The notes: a model not told the origin generated them from the sequence alone. 20,085 nt of DNA from CAZOHG01 sp964579725 (GCA_964579725.1 CAZOHG010000058.1:1-20085), one strand, 5' to 3'. Counted from the first letter of the stretch, positions 7,538 through 16,181 are shown. A program made the numbers and translations.

Positions 7538-8743
7538 TTAAAACGTCATTCTCAATGCGTTTTGGAAATCACGAATCATGAGCAGGGCGTCTGCACCGGA
7601 CACCGGTTTGGTCAGGCCGAAGCTCCCGTCAATTTTATTGGCGTGCATGATGCCCCGATCCACGCAAAGCGTAATGGCATTGTAGGCCCAATGCGTACTG
7701 GGGACATCCGGAAAGTGTGACGGCTCTCCGATGTATTTGGTCGCCAGAGATTGGTCGCCCGTCACGGCGATTAAAATATTCTGGACAACATTCGCAAAAT
7801 CCGCACGTGTGATTTTTTGATTGGGCTTAAAGGTGTGGTCCGGAAACAAACTCATGCCGCCCACTGTCACAATTTCTTCAATCCAATTTCTGGCCCAGTG
7901 ATTTTTAATATCGGGTATCTGAATGGCATTGGATTGAACGGCTTCCTTGAATTTCGTCGGATCGGCCGGCGGGTGAAAACCGGTGTCAAATGTTTTCGGG
8001 CGCTTCTTTTCAAATACGTCCAAAAGCTTCAATTCTTCAATCAGCAGAACGGCCAGATCGGCGCGGTCAATTTCGGGAATCAACGCGATTTTTGCCCCAA
8101 TTTTGGTGCCCGGGGCTGCCCGAACAATCTTCTGCACCAATTCCCATTCCGAATTGGCTTTTTGCGCGTAATCTCCCTTCATTTCCACAACCCGGGAAAA
8201 CGCATTTTCGGCATCTCGAAACTTAAAGGCGTTCTTGTAGGTTTCACCCATGTAAAAATAGGCTTCCTCTGTCCATTTTCTGGCCTGATCCCTCAAATTG
8301 GGGTCCTTTTTCTGAAGTTCTTCCGCCTTTTTCAAAGCCTTGTTGTATTGTTTAACGGCCTTCTCCACCCAATCATCGCCTTTGCGTTCCCTGGTAATAA
8401 TGCGGCCCTTGACGATGTACCCTTCCAAAAATTTATTGTTCAGGTCGATGCCTTTATCCACCGCCTTGTAAGCCTCTTTGTATTTTCCCTGCTTGCAATT
8501 TACAAGAGCGATGCCCACATACGCGCCGGCATATTTGGGATCCAACGCTTTGGCACGATTAAACTCCTGCAGGGCAGCCGCCAAATTCCCATGATCGAAC
8601 TCGCGCATGCCCATTTGGTAATGGTAGTCCGGTGTGTCCATTACGGATTGCTGTTTGATGGGTTTGGGCCCACAGCTAATCATGAGCGCAATCAAACCAA
8701 ACAGAATGGCTGAAATGCCCGAGATTTTAGCCGATTTTCTCAT
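7538..8743 (-). CDS. TPR lipoprotein with C-terminal SLH repeats
   Basis: 401 residues. A lipoprotein signal ends LIALMISC, with the acylated Cys at about residue 24. Residues about 38-200 form tetratricopeptide repeats (for example YHYQMGMREFDHGNLAAALQ and AYVGIALVNCKQGKYKEAYK, plus a later FRDAENAFSRVVEMKGDY). The C-terminal part has one partial and two fuller S-layer-homology motifs: IDRADLAVLLIEEL, then IPDIKNHWARNWIEEI with FPDHTFKPNQKITRADFA, then FPDVPSTHWAYNAITLCVDR. SLH motifs bind cell-wall polymers, so this outer-membrane-anchored protein may tether the membrane to the wall. The ATG at 8743 follows GAAAGGA. It starts 21 bases after the LPP20-like gene ends, so the two are probably cotranscribed. 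Confidence 0.85.
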   Translation of the reverse strand: MRKSAKISGISAILFGLIALMISCGPKPIKQQSVMDTPDYHYQMGMREFDHGNLAAALQEFNRAKALDPKYAGAYVGIALVNCKQGKYKEAYKAVDKGIDLNNKFLEGYIVKGRIITRERKGDDWVEKAVKQYNKALKKAEELQKKDPNLRDQARKWTEEAYFYMGETYKNAFKFRDAENAFSRVVEMKGDYAQKANSEWELVQKIVRAAPGTKIGAKIALIPEIDRADLAVLLIEELKLLDVFEKKRPKTFDTGFHPPADPTKFKEAVQSNAIQIPDIKNHWARNWIEEIVTVGGMSLFPDHTFKPNQKITRADFANVVQNILIAVTGDQSLATKYIGEPSHFPDVPSTHWAYNAITLCVDRGIMHANKIDGSFGLTKPVSGADALLMIRDFQNALRMTF

Positions 8744-8764
8744 TTTGATTTCCTTTCAATAATC

Positions 8765-9685
8765 TCAGTCCACGATAAACATGACACGACAATGATCGAG
8801 AAAATTCATGGTTGAAGCCGCCGAATGAATCAGCTGAGCATCGGCGTTCGAAACAACCACATCGGCGCGATTGGGGCCGGCTGCTTTAATCGCCTTAATT
8901 ATTAAGGGGTTATTTTTTACCCGATCCGATTGTTTAGCCTTCAACGGATCCTTTGCGTACCCCACCATTCCGATCTGGACGGCGTAGTCGCGGCTGACGT
9001 ACCGGGAACCGTAAATTTCCTTTCCGTTTTCATTGAGCACACGAGGCGCCATGGCCGGGCGAACCCCAAGCCCACGGGCATCAATAATGAGACCGGTGTA
9101 GGTGGCATTGGCAGCTCCGGAAGCTGGTTGCTGCCCCTGAGGGTAAATCAACTTAACACCGGGGGGAACCGGTTTTCCCTTTGGCCACGGTTGTCCGCAA
9201 ACAGGACAAAGCGGCTGCGAAGCAACCAAAAGCTGTCCCCCGCCAAATTGTTGGGGCAAAATCACATCGGACAGAGCCCCGCTAATGGGCATTTCCACGT
9301 CCACCTCAACGGAACCATCGGACATGTAGCGAATGTCTTTCACGGTAAAATTTTTCACAACACCGGAAATCCGCGTGCGAATCACATCCGAGGTCGTCAT
9401 GGCGTTTTCAACCGTAGTCTCAGAATTCAGCGCCATTCCTTTAACCGTTTCCAGTAAGTTGCGCAGGGCCACACGCTTGGCAGCTTCAATGGCACCCGCT
9501 CTTTGGGCTGCCGGTGGCACATTGGGATTGGGAGCCCCAATTCCCGTCGATGTGATCAATTGTTTTGTCCAATCTACACTCCCCGCGTTCCCAACCTGCT
9601 GAACCACGTCTTGCATTTGCGAATACAGAAGTCCAGTGCCTAAAACGACCAGGACCCCCGTCGCAATCCAACGTTTGATTTTCAT
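8765..9685 (-). CDS. LPP20-like exported protein with internal CxxC segment
   Basis: 306 residues from the ATG at 9685, which follows GGAGGG. A longer reading would start at a TTG three codons earlier (9694), but that sits within the spacing and is less likely. The signal peptide ends near GLLYSQ. Residues about 40-155 (DWTKQLITSTGIGAPNPNVP, RAGAIEAAKRVALRNLLETV, RTRISGVVKNFTVKDIRY, SVEVDVEMPI) resemble LPP20/FlgT-N domains. Then a short segment LCPVCGQPWPKG carries one CxxC pair, followed by a domain with TGLIIDARGLGVRPAMAPRV and a C-terminal ADVVVSNADAQLI stretch. It lies first in the four-gene envelope cluster and shares its N-terminal domain type with the FlgT-like protein downstream. Exact function unknown. 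Confidence 0.75.
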   Translation of the reverse strand: MKIKRWIATGVLVVLGTGLLYSQMQDVVQQVGNAGSVDWTKQLITSTGIGAPNPNVPPAAQRAGAIEAAKRVALRNLLETVKGMALNSETTVENAMTTSDVIRTRISGVVKNFTVKDIRYMSDGSVEVDVEMPISGALSDVILPQQFGGGQLLVASQPLCPVCGQPWPKGKPVPPGVKLIYPQGQQPASGAANATYTGLIIDARGLGVRPAMAPRVLNENGKEIYGSRYVSRDYAVQIGMVGYAKDPLKAKQSDRVKNNPLIIKAIKAAGPNRADVVVSNADAQLIHSAASTMNFLDHCRVMFIVD

Positions 9686-9715
9686 GGGCAGCAACCCTCC
9701 ATTTTTAAATAAGGC

Positions 9716-9738
9716 GGGAAAGCCAATTTAGCTTTCCC
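9716..9738 (-). terminator. Hairpin after the T9SS-secreted protein gene
   Basis: A perfect 8-bp stem GGGAAAGC/GCTTTCCC (9716-9723 with 9731-9738) has a 7-base loop, followed on the minus strand by GCCTTATTT. The T-run is poor. It may be a weak terminator for the large gene, or an intercistronic element that allows some read-through into the LPP20-like gene, which has no obvious separate promoter in the remaining 30 bases. Confidence 0.5.
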
Positions 9739-9774
9739 AATTCTCCAAAATTCTATGAAATGAATATCGGCAAA

Positions 9775-12700
9775 TTAACGCAAAATCACCATCTTTTTCA
9801 GGTCAATCCGCCGATTTTGAACCCTTAGTTCGTAAAAATAGATGCCGTTTGCCACCAAACGACCCGAAAAATCCTCTCCGTTCCACACAACGTGGTGCAC
9901 ACCGGCAGCCTGAACGTGATTCACAAGTTCCGCGACCTTTTGGCCCAGCACGTTGTAAATCGTAAGCGACACACTCGAAGGCTGCTTCAACGAATAGCCG
10001 ATCACCGTTCCCGAAGCCGCCAGAGCATTCAAATGAACGGGATTCGGATAGCTTTGTTTTAGAGCAAAAGCCTGCGGCAATGGCGTGTATTTCTGCTGTA
10101 CATCTGAGAGAATTTCTTTCGGATTCAATTTACCAAGAACAAAGTCAATGTTGGTACTTCCCGTGTTCACCTGGGCCGCACCCGCCGGAGGAACATCGTA
10201 GAAGGGAAAGAAACCCGCGATGTCGCCATTGGATGTCAAAAGACTCCACAGCACATCCATTCCTGACTGCGCCGGATTAAATCGGACGGGAACGTCGTTG
10301 TACCATTCATCTTGGTAAAGCGAAACCGAAAGATTGAGATCCCCAATAAGGGGAATGGAAGGCATTCCGTCGCCCAACCCCGTTCCTGGAGAAACAGCTC
10401 TCTCTGAAGAACCGGCCCCTTCCAAGAGACCTGATAGGCTTTGCAGAGCGCTCAAAGCGGAAAAGGTTCGAAGCGTGTAACTGCCGCCTCGAAGCCCCAC
10501 GATAACGTAAGCTGAAGAATCCGTGAGGGGTGTCATATTGGGCAGCGTGTAGCCCGAAAGGCCGGCCGAAAGGGCGTGTCCCGAAGCGTCGTAGGCCAGC
10601 ACCATGGTTTGGGGTAAACCGCGCTGCCCACCTTCTGCGTCGGTAAAAACATGTCCGGAGATTGTTTCCGAACCGCGGCCCAACTCGATATTTGCCTCCC
10701 TAATTTCCTCCGACTGCAGAGAAACGACCGAAGTGTGTGCGTCATTGTACGTAGCACCGCCGCCGAAATAGGTGGTTGCAAAAGGACTGGCCACAGGCAT
10801 GGCCGCCACTTTGTACTGCCCGGGAGGCAAGTCCTTAATGCGGTAGCCGCCGCTAAATGTCACGTCGGCAACCCCCATCGAAAGCCCTGTGGTCGCATCG
10901 TATGCCACAACGGGGAAATCGGACAGTGTATCCGCTCCGGCGGGGTAATTGCCCTGCAGAAATACAATCCCTTCAATCACACCACCTTTATCCACCGTAA
11001 AATTAATATCCGAAGTCGCGTTGGGCGGCTGCACCGATACGGTCGTCGCAGCAGTGAGAATGCGAGCACCGTCGTAGAATTCTGGCAATAAACCATCTTT
11101 CCCGGGGTAGGCAAAAACCACGTAATCACCCGCTGGCAGAGGGCCAAGGGCATATTCGCCCGTTTCGCCATCGGACTTTCCCAAAGCCAATTCGGGTAAT
11201 TTGTTATCGGCACGCAGCGCCAAAAGAACAGCCCCTCCCACGGGCGAAGAACCGTCCGAATTGGTCACTGTTCCGGTAATAAAGCCGGGGGCGTCCAGGG
11301 CAAAATCAATATTCTGAACGATTTGCGGTGCCGTTACGGTAACCCGTGTGGCTGACTTCCAATCCCAAATGCTGTGTACATCGGAGTACCACTCGTCCAG
11401 TGCCACGTTTTTGTAATTTGAATTGGCCAGAGCGACCGTTCGTACAATGTAATCGCCGGAAGACAACCCTGCAATAAGGTAATGGCCGTCCCGGCTGGAA
11501 AATCCAAAACCAAGATCGACATTGGAGAAAAATTTGTCTCCATTGAAAATATCCGCTCGCAGGGCGATCACCAAAACAGAGTCGGCGGGACTTCCGTCGG
11601 GCAAGGAAATGCTACCTGAAATAGTCCCACCCAAATCGAGGGAAAAGTTAATATCTTTGGTTGTGTCGGGGACGGTAACGCTCACCGGTGTTGCTCCGTC
11701 GGGTGTGGGGCTTCCGTTGTAATAGGCTTTACCGTAGGGGCCCATAAGATCATTGGCATAAACAATGTAACGCCCTGTTTTTAAAGGAGCAATAACATAG
11801 TCGCCAGGAGCGGATTGGCCTCCGCCAAGAGCAAAAGATGAAATGGACAGGCCCGCAAAAGACGTGTCCGAAAGATCAAAGGCCGCCAAAAGGACAAAAT
11901 TCAAAGGCCGATTTCCGGGATTGCCGGAGACGTGCCCGGCAATTGCCCCGAAAGGCACCGTCGGCCCGACATTTTCGCCCCGGTTCAGCACAAAGTCAAT
12001 GTCCGTCAGCGTGTCCTCAACGGAAGAAACCGTGATGACATCGGCACTCTGCCAATCGTTTTTCTGATTGTAAAATTGGTTCTGGTATCCGTAGGAGGTA
12101 GCTTCCAATTTAAATTGCCCCACCGAGCCAATGGTAATCGAATACGCTCCGGTTTGGTCGGTAAAGGCATCGATTGAGGCGATTTTATTTTGCTCTGTTG
12201 CCGAGAAAACGGAAATGGTTACAAAGCCATAGCTCATGGGTGTACTGCTGTTGTTTTGAAAAATCTTCCCGGAAATCACAGCACCCGGCTGCAAATCAAA
12301 ATTAATATCGGATGTGGTTCCGCCGTCGGTTACCTCCACCAAAGTTGCGGACCGCCAGCCTTTCCGGCTGTTCGAAACCACATTGTTGTAGAACTCGTCC
12401 ACATACTCGCTTTCCGTAAGCACAAAATAGCGTCCGGGCGCTAACCCGGAAATCGTGTAGGAATTATCCCAATGGACACTTGCGGTTCCAGCCGGGTAGC
12501 CGTAGAGATCAAATGCAATGACTTCGACGCTCTTCTCGGGGGTCCGTCCGCCCACAGTCACGGAACCAGCAATTTGTCCCGTACCCTGTACGGCGTTTTG
12601 AGCAAAACGGGCCTTAATTTCCGCGTAAATCTCGGCGCGTGGCTTTCCAAACGCTTCCTGACGCTTGATTTCTCGAATGAATGCCCGGATTTTCTCACCG

Positions 12701-12990
12701 GCCGGGACATTCTGTCGTACTTCCTGTTGTAGCTTTCGATCCAGACGGGCGGCCGCTTCCAATTTTTCGACAGCGTGCCATTGCCGTTCGGCCGTTTTGA
12801 CCAAAAGCTGTTGTCTGTGAGGAGCGGATTGTAATGCAAGTAGTTGTGAATATTGTGTTCGAAGAGGATGGGCGGGAGAATTATTGTTTTGCGAAGCGAA
12901 CGTCTGAGGAATTGAAAAAACGAAAATAAAAAGCAATCCTAAGAACCAAACTTCCCCTATACGCCCAAACCGACTTTTTCGCGTATACAT
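9775..12990 (-). CDS. Large secreted multi-domain protein with T9SS type A sorting domain
   Basis: 1071 residues from the ATG at 12990, which follows GGAGG six bases upstream. The longer open frame reaching 13110 runs into the tRNA gene and is rejected. The signal peptide ends QTFAS (about residue 33). Residues 40-130 are helical and charged. Then seven prealbumin/carboxypeptidase-regulatory-like modules begin near residues 138, 237, 347, 453, 568, 670 and 775. The C-terminal 100 residues (LPQAFALKQSYPNPVHLNAL ... SLTIYNVLGQKVAELVN ... VVWNGEDFSGRLVANGIYFY ... KKMVIL) are a FlgD-Ig-like T9SS sorting domain, so the protein should cross the outer membrane by type IX secretion and be attached or released. 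Ligand unknown; a surface adhesin or carbohydrate-interacting role is a guess. Confidence 0.9.
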   Translation of the reverse strand: MYTRKSRFGRIGEVWFLGLLFIFVFSIPQTFASQNNNSPAHPLRTQYSQLLALQSAPHRQQLLVKTAERQWHAVEKLEAAARLDRKLQQEVRQNVPAGEKIRAFIREIKRQEAFGKPRAEIYAEIKARFAQNAVQGTGQIAGSVTVGGRTPEKSVEVIAFDLYGYPAGTASVHWDNSYTISGLAPGRYFVLTESEYVDEFYNNVVSNSRKGWRSATLVEVTDGGTTSDINFDLQPGAVISGKIFQNNSSTPMSYGFVTISVFSATEQNKIASIDAFTDQTGAYSITIGSVGQFKLEATSYGYQNQFYNQKNDWQSADVITVSSVEDTLTDIDFVLNRGENVGPTVPFGAIAGHVSGNPGNRPLNFVLLAAFDLSDTSFAGLSISSFALGGGQSAPGDYVIAPLKTGRYIVYANDLMGPYGKAYYNGSPTPDGATPVSVTVPDTTKDINFSLDLGGTISGSISLPDGSPADSVLVIALRADIFNGDKFFSNVDLGFGFSSRDGHYLIAGLSSGDYIVRTVALANSNYKNVALDEWYSDVHSIWDWKSATRVTVTAPQIVQNIDFALDAPGFITGTVTNSDGSSPVGGAVLLALRADNKLPELALGKSDGETGEYALGPLPAGDYVVFAYPGKDGLLPEFYDGARILTAATTVSVQPPNATSDINFTVDKGGVIEGIVFLQGNYPAGADTLSDFPVVAYDATTGLSMGVADVTFSGGYRIKDLPPGQYKVAAMPVASPFATTYFGGGATYNDAHTSVVSLQSEEIREANIELGRGSETISGHVFTDAEGGQRGLPQTMVLAYDASGHALSAGLSGYTLPNMTPLTDSSAYVIVGLRGGSYTLRTFSALSALQSLSGLLEGAGSSERAVSPGTGLGDGMPSIPLIGDLNLSVSLYQDEWYNDVPVRFNPAQSGMDVLWSLLTSNGDIAGFFPFYDVPPAGAAQVNTGSTNIDFVLGKLNPKEILSDVQQKYTPLPQAFALKQSYPNPVHLNALAASGTVIGYSLKQPSSVSLTIYNVLGQKVAELVNHVQAAGVHHVVWNGEDFSGRLVANGIYFYELRVQNRRIDLKKMVILR
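10137..12579 (-). repeat. Seven tandem prealbumin-like modules in the secreted protein
   Basis: Modules of about 99-115 residues recur. Most have a start like G-x-I-x-G-x-V (GQIAGSV, GAVISGK, GAIAGHV, GGTISGS, PGFITGT, GGVIEGI, SETISGH). A middle G-x-Y-x-[IL]-x-x-L-x-x-G-x-Y core follows (for example SYTISGLAPGRYFV and EYALGPLPAGDYVV), then an aromatic Y-[NSD] segment and an end like [DN]I[DN]F-x-L. The modules have diverged considerably in sequence, so this is old domain duplication rather than recent DNA repeat expansion. Confidence 0.8.
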
Positions 12991-13080
12991 ACATGACCTC
13001 CATGTGTCTTGTGCGTGTCTGTGTGATGGGTGGTCCAACCAATACCATTCCCTTTGTGAAGAAAATTCGGAGAAAATTAG

Positions 13081-13153
13081 AGCGAGCGACGGGATTCGAA
13101 CCCGCGACAACTGGCTTGGGAAGCCAGGGCTCTACCAACTGAGCTACGCTCGC
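13081..13153 (-). tRNA. tRNA-Gly (anticodon CCC)
   Basis: A full cloverleaf reads on the minus strand from 13153. The acceptor stem GCGAGCG pairs with CGCTCGC, the D-arm is GCTCAGTTGGTAGAGC, and the anticodon arm is CTGGC-TTCCCAA-GCCAG with anticodon CCC. The T-arm contains GGTTCGAATCC. The discriminator is U, as usual for bacterial tRNA-Gly. The gene is 73 bases and the CCA end is not encoded. It reads GGG codons. A strong promoter lies about 70 bases upstream. Confidence 0.96.
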
Positions 13154-13222
13154 AAGTTGTTTATTTTTTTGAAAAACCTGACCAATATTTGCGCCTAAGA
13201 GATTCCCCTAAATCTACCCATA

Positions 13223-13251
13223 ATTATAACCAAAAAATTTTACAATTTCAA
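13223..13251 (-). promoter_or_regulatory. Sigma-70 promoter of tRNA-Gly
   Basis: On the minus strand TTGAAA (13246-13251) and a perfect TATAAT (13223-13228) are separated by 17 bases. The expected start is near 13216, about 60 bases before the tRNA. No terminator is visible between the tRNA and the large secreted-protein gene, so this promoter may also serve that gene. Confidence 0.8.
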
Positions 13252-13373
13252 GGTTTTTTATGTTTCTTTTTTGTCACAAATGGTCAGAAGTCATTAGTTT
13301 TATTTTGTTCCCGACAGGGTCTAAAAGAAACATTCAATAGCCGGCTGCACAACCGTGCCGATTTTACTTAATC

Positions 13374-14435
13374 CTATTCCTCCGGCCAATTTTCAACTGT
13401 CCGCACCAAATAGGTGACGATTTCGTCTTCCCGGATCTTGGCCACTTTTTTCCCTTTTCGGTAAATCAGGGCGGAATGTTTTCCGCACGCCACTCCGACA
13501 TCCGCTTCCGCGGCTTCGCCCGGTCCGTTTACGGCACAGCCCAAAATCGAAATCGTAAGATTTTTGTCGAAATTGGCCAGCCTTTTTTCCACCTTATTGA
13601 CAATTGAAATCAAATCCACTTCCAGGCGCCCGCAGGTAGGGCAGGCCACAATATTCATTCCGTGCCGCCGAAGGCCCAGGGATTTTAAGATATCAAACCC
13701 CACGCGAATTTCTTCCACCGGATCTGCCGTTAAGGACACGCGAATGGTGTCGCCAATTCCTTCAGCCAACAGTGTTCCAATCCCAATCGCGGATTTTACA
13801 ATTCCCTGCCGCGGCGTTCCCGCTTCCGTTACGCCGAGGTGAAGCGGGTAAGGAACCCGTTCCGAAATTTTTCGGTACGCTTCAATCATCATCCCGACGT
13901 CCGAGGCTTTCAACGACAGAATAATCGAATCGAAGTGGTGCTCTTCACAAATGGCCACATGCCGCAGCGCACTTTCCACCAAACCGTCTGCCGTAATCCC
14001 ATCGTATTTTTCAATCAGATCGCGTTCCAAAGAACCCGAATTGACACCGATCCGAATAGGAATTCCTCGTTCCCGGGCGGCGGAAAGGACGGCTTCTACG
14101 CGACGGCGTTCGCCAATATTGCCCGGATTAATCCTAATTTTGTCCACACCGCTCTCGATGGCCTTCAAAGCGAGATGGTAGTCAAAATGAATATCGGCCA
14201 CCAGAGGAATGTGAATCTTTTTCTTAATAGAGGAAAGCGACGAAGCCGCTTTTTCGGAAGGAACCGTGACCCGAACGATTTCGCACCCGGCTTCCTCCAA
14301 ACGCAAAATTTGAGCCACCGTGGCCTCTACGTCTTCCGTTTTGGTGGTGGTCATGGATTGCACCGAAATCGGCGCCTCTCCCCCGACAAGCACGCTGCCT
14401 ACGCGGACAGTCTTTGTTTTTTTGCGCTCAATCAT
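13374..14435 (-). CDS. ispG: 4-hydroxy-3-methylbut-2-enyl diphosphate synthase (flavodoxin)
   Basis: IspG (GcpE), 353 residues, catalyses the reductive ring opening of methylerythritol cyclodiphosphate in the non-mevalonate isoprenoid pathway, in the cytoplasm. The N-terminal TIM barrel (about 1-255) includes APISVQSMTTTKTEDVEATV, ADIHFDYHLAL and IRINPGNIG. The C-terminal [4Fe-4S] domain has the three cluster cysteines in ACPTCGR (C265, C268) and GCAVNGPGEA (C300) with the conserved Glu ligand (E307). The length matches the short single-barrel bacterial form without the extra insert domain. The ATG at 14435 has only a distant GAGGAT upstream. It lies 46 bases after the amidohydrolase gene and is probably read from the same transcript. 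Confidence 0.97.
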   Translation of the reverse strand: MIERKKTKTVRVGSVLVGGEAPISVQSMTTTKTEDVEATVAQILRLEEAGCEIVRVTVPSEKAASSLSSIKKKIHIPLVADIHFDYHLALKAIESGVDKIRINPGNIGERRRVEAVLSAARERGIPIRIGVNSGSLERDLIEKYDGITADGLVESALRHVAICEEHHFDSIILSLKASDVGMMIEAYRKISERVPYPLHLGVTEAGTPRQGIVKSAIGIGTLLAEGIGDTIRVSLTADPVEEIRVGFDILKSLGLRRHGMNIVACPTCGRLEVDLISIVNKVEKRLANFDKNLTISILGCAVNGPGEAAEADVGVACGKHSALIYRKGKKVAKIREDEIVTYLVRTVENWPEE

Positions 14436-14481
14436 TCGAGTTGTTAAAATCCTCGCTAATCTTCAACAAAATCTTTTTACC

Positions 14482-16041
14482 TTACAATTCAAACACGGTT
14501 TTGCCCCCTACAACTGTCCGCAGTACCCGAACCTGCGGAATTTCTTCGGGTGAAATTCGGAACAGATTTTCCGAAAGCACCACAAAATCCGCTGCAAAAC
14601 CGGGCAAAAGGCGCCCCTTCCAACTTTCGGAAAATTCGGAAAAGGCACTCCCCCTCGTGTAAGCCAACAAAGCCTCTTCCAACGAAATACCTTCCTGTGG
14701 CGTCCAAGAATCGATGTTTCGAGAAACCGACGCGTAAATTCCCTGTAAAGGATTTAAATCTTCCACGGGCCAATCGGTTCCAAAGGCAACAGGTATTTTT
14801 CTCCGAATAAAAGAACGCAACCTGTAGGCAGCCGGCAGGCGTTGGGGCCCGATTCTATTCGTCAGCCAACGGCGGTCGTCCAAATAATGAACCGGTTGCA
14901 GGGACGCCACCAAACCGCAATCTGCCATGGCATCCGCGTCCTTTTCTCGAATCACCTGCACATGTTCGATTCGATGGCGGCGCGCATTTCGGTTTTGGGC
15001 AGCCAAACGGCAAAGCGCCTGTACAGCCACATGGTTGGCCCGATCGCCGATGGCGTGTAAGCAAATTTGTCTACCCAGGCGGTCGAATTTTTCCAACAAC
15101 CTGTGCAATTCCGACTCGGTGTGAATTGCCAATCCTGTAGATGTCGGCGCGTCAGCGTAGGGCTCAAACATCCAGGCGGAGCCTGCCCCCAAAGACCCGT
15201 CGGAAAAAAGTTTCACCCCACTGCTCACCAGCCAACGGGGGTTTCCCGTTTCGGCCAACGCCTCGAGGTGTTCCGGTAATGGAACAGCGCGAACCCGTAC
15301 CGTCATTTCCCCGCGATCAAGCATTTCACGATACAACTCAAAGCTGTCCGGGTGGGTTTCCATTTCCTGAACGCTCGTTACCCCCAATCGCGCGGCGTAC
15401 TCGAAAGCGGCTTCAATCGCTTTTCGACGGCGGGCTTTCGAAATCGGTGGAATAGCCGCCGTCACCAATTCAATGGCCCGGTCCTTTAAAATGCCGGTTA
15501 ATTCCCCCGATTTCGGGTCAATTTGAATTTCACCGCCCGGGATTTTTCTGGCTCGCTTTACACCAGCCATCTTCAGAGCCAAACTGTTGGCCAAAGCCAC
15601 GTGTCCGTCCAATCGCTGCAACAAAAGGGGGTGATTTTTTGAGACCGGATCGACGTCCTGTCGCGTGGGGTAGCGTTTTTCGGGCCAGTTTTCATGATCC
15701 CAGCCCCAACTCGTCACCCATTCGCCTTCCGGGACGGTTGACAAAAAATCAGCAATCGCGCCGACAAATTCGCGTAACGAATTAGCCGCGCGCAAATTGA
15801 GCCCAATACGTCTAAATCCGCCTGCGGCAAAATGAAGGTGAGCGTCATGAAATCCCGGCAGCACAAGACGATTGTTCAGGTCTATTTTTCGGGTGTGAGA
15901 CGATTGGTAGGCCAATGCACCGGAATTGGATCCGACAAAAACAATGGTCTCCCCTTCGGTTACAAGAGCCTCTGCCCAGGGCCCTTTGGGATCGGCCGTA
16001 AAAATTCTGGCGTTTACAAAAACGGTTTTATTGGAACTCAA
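14482..16041 (-). CDS. YtcJ-like metal-dependent amidohydrolase
   Basis: 519 residues, Amidohydro_3/YtcJ group of the amidohydrolase superfamily; natural substrate unknown. Motifs in order: GFHDAHLHF (metal-binding HxH), LQRLDGHVALANSLAL, VKLFSDGSLGAGSAW (with the Lys position often carboxylated in the group), ICLHAIGDRANHVAVQ, RIEHVQVI, and AFGTDWPVEDLNPLQG (catalytic Asp region). A beta-sandwich formed by both ends frames the barrel (AEALVTEGETIVFVG, and GFAADFVVLSENLF near the C-terminus). There is no signal peptide, so it should be cytoplasmic. The start is TTG at 16041, preceded by a weak AAGAAAGAA; no nearby ATG fits the family start better. Confidence 0.9.
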   Translation of the reverse strand: MSSNKTVFVNARIFTADPKGPWAEALVTEGETIVFVGSNSGALAYQSSHTRKIDLNNRLVLPGFHDAHLHFAAGGFRRIGLNLRAANSLREFVGAIADFLSTVPEGEWVTSWGWDHENWPEKRYPTRQDVDPVSKNHPLLLQRLDGHVALANSLALKMAGVKRARKIPGGEIQIDPKSGELTGILKDRAIELVTAAIPPISKARRRKAIEAAFEYAARLGVTSVQEMETHPDSFELYREMLDRGEMTVRVRAVPLPEHLEALAETGNPRWLVSSGVKLFSDGSLGAGSAWMFEPYADAPTSTGLAIHTESELHRLLEKFDRLGRQICLHAIGDRANHVAVQALCRLAAQNRNARRHRIEHVQVIREKDADAMADCGLVASLQPVHYLDDRRWLTNRIGPQRLPAAYRLRSFIRRKIPVAFGTDWPVEDLNPLQGIYASVSRNIDSWTPQEGISLEEALLAYTRGSAFSEFSESWKGRLLPGFAADFVVLSENLFRISPEEIPQVRVLRTVVGGKTVFEL

Positions 16042-16181
16042 AGCGATTCTTTCTTAGCAGCGCTTTTTTTCAATTTGCTCATCGCACAACTTCAAGAAAA
16101 ACCCCTTTTGCCATTGATTAAACGGTCTGGCGATCAAGTGTCTCTCAAAGAAGAACGGACCGACGGGCGAATTTCTTTCGC

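Noticed and set aside
7817..8713. 298-codon plus-strand ORF opposite the TPR-SLH gene
   Set aside because: It is the complement shadow of a gene with clear TPR and SLH motifs.
12991..13110. N-terminal extension of the large secreted protein back to 13110
   Set aside because: The extension is encoded by the tRNA-Gly gene and its flank. The ATG at 12990 has a strong ribosome site and gives a proper signal peptide.
13325..13373. Short hairpin (GCAC-GGTT-GTGC) after ispG as an intrinsic terminator
   Set aside because: The stem is only four pairs before a mismatch, and no T-run follows.
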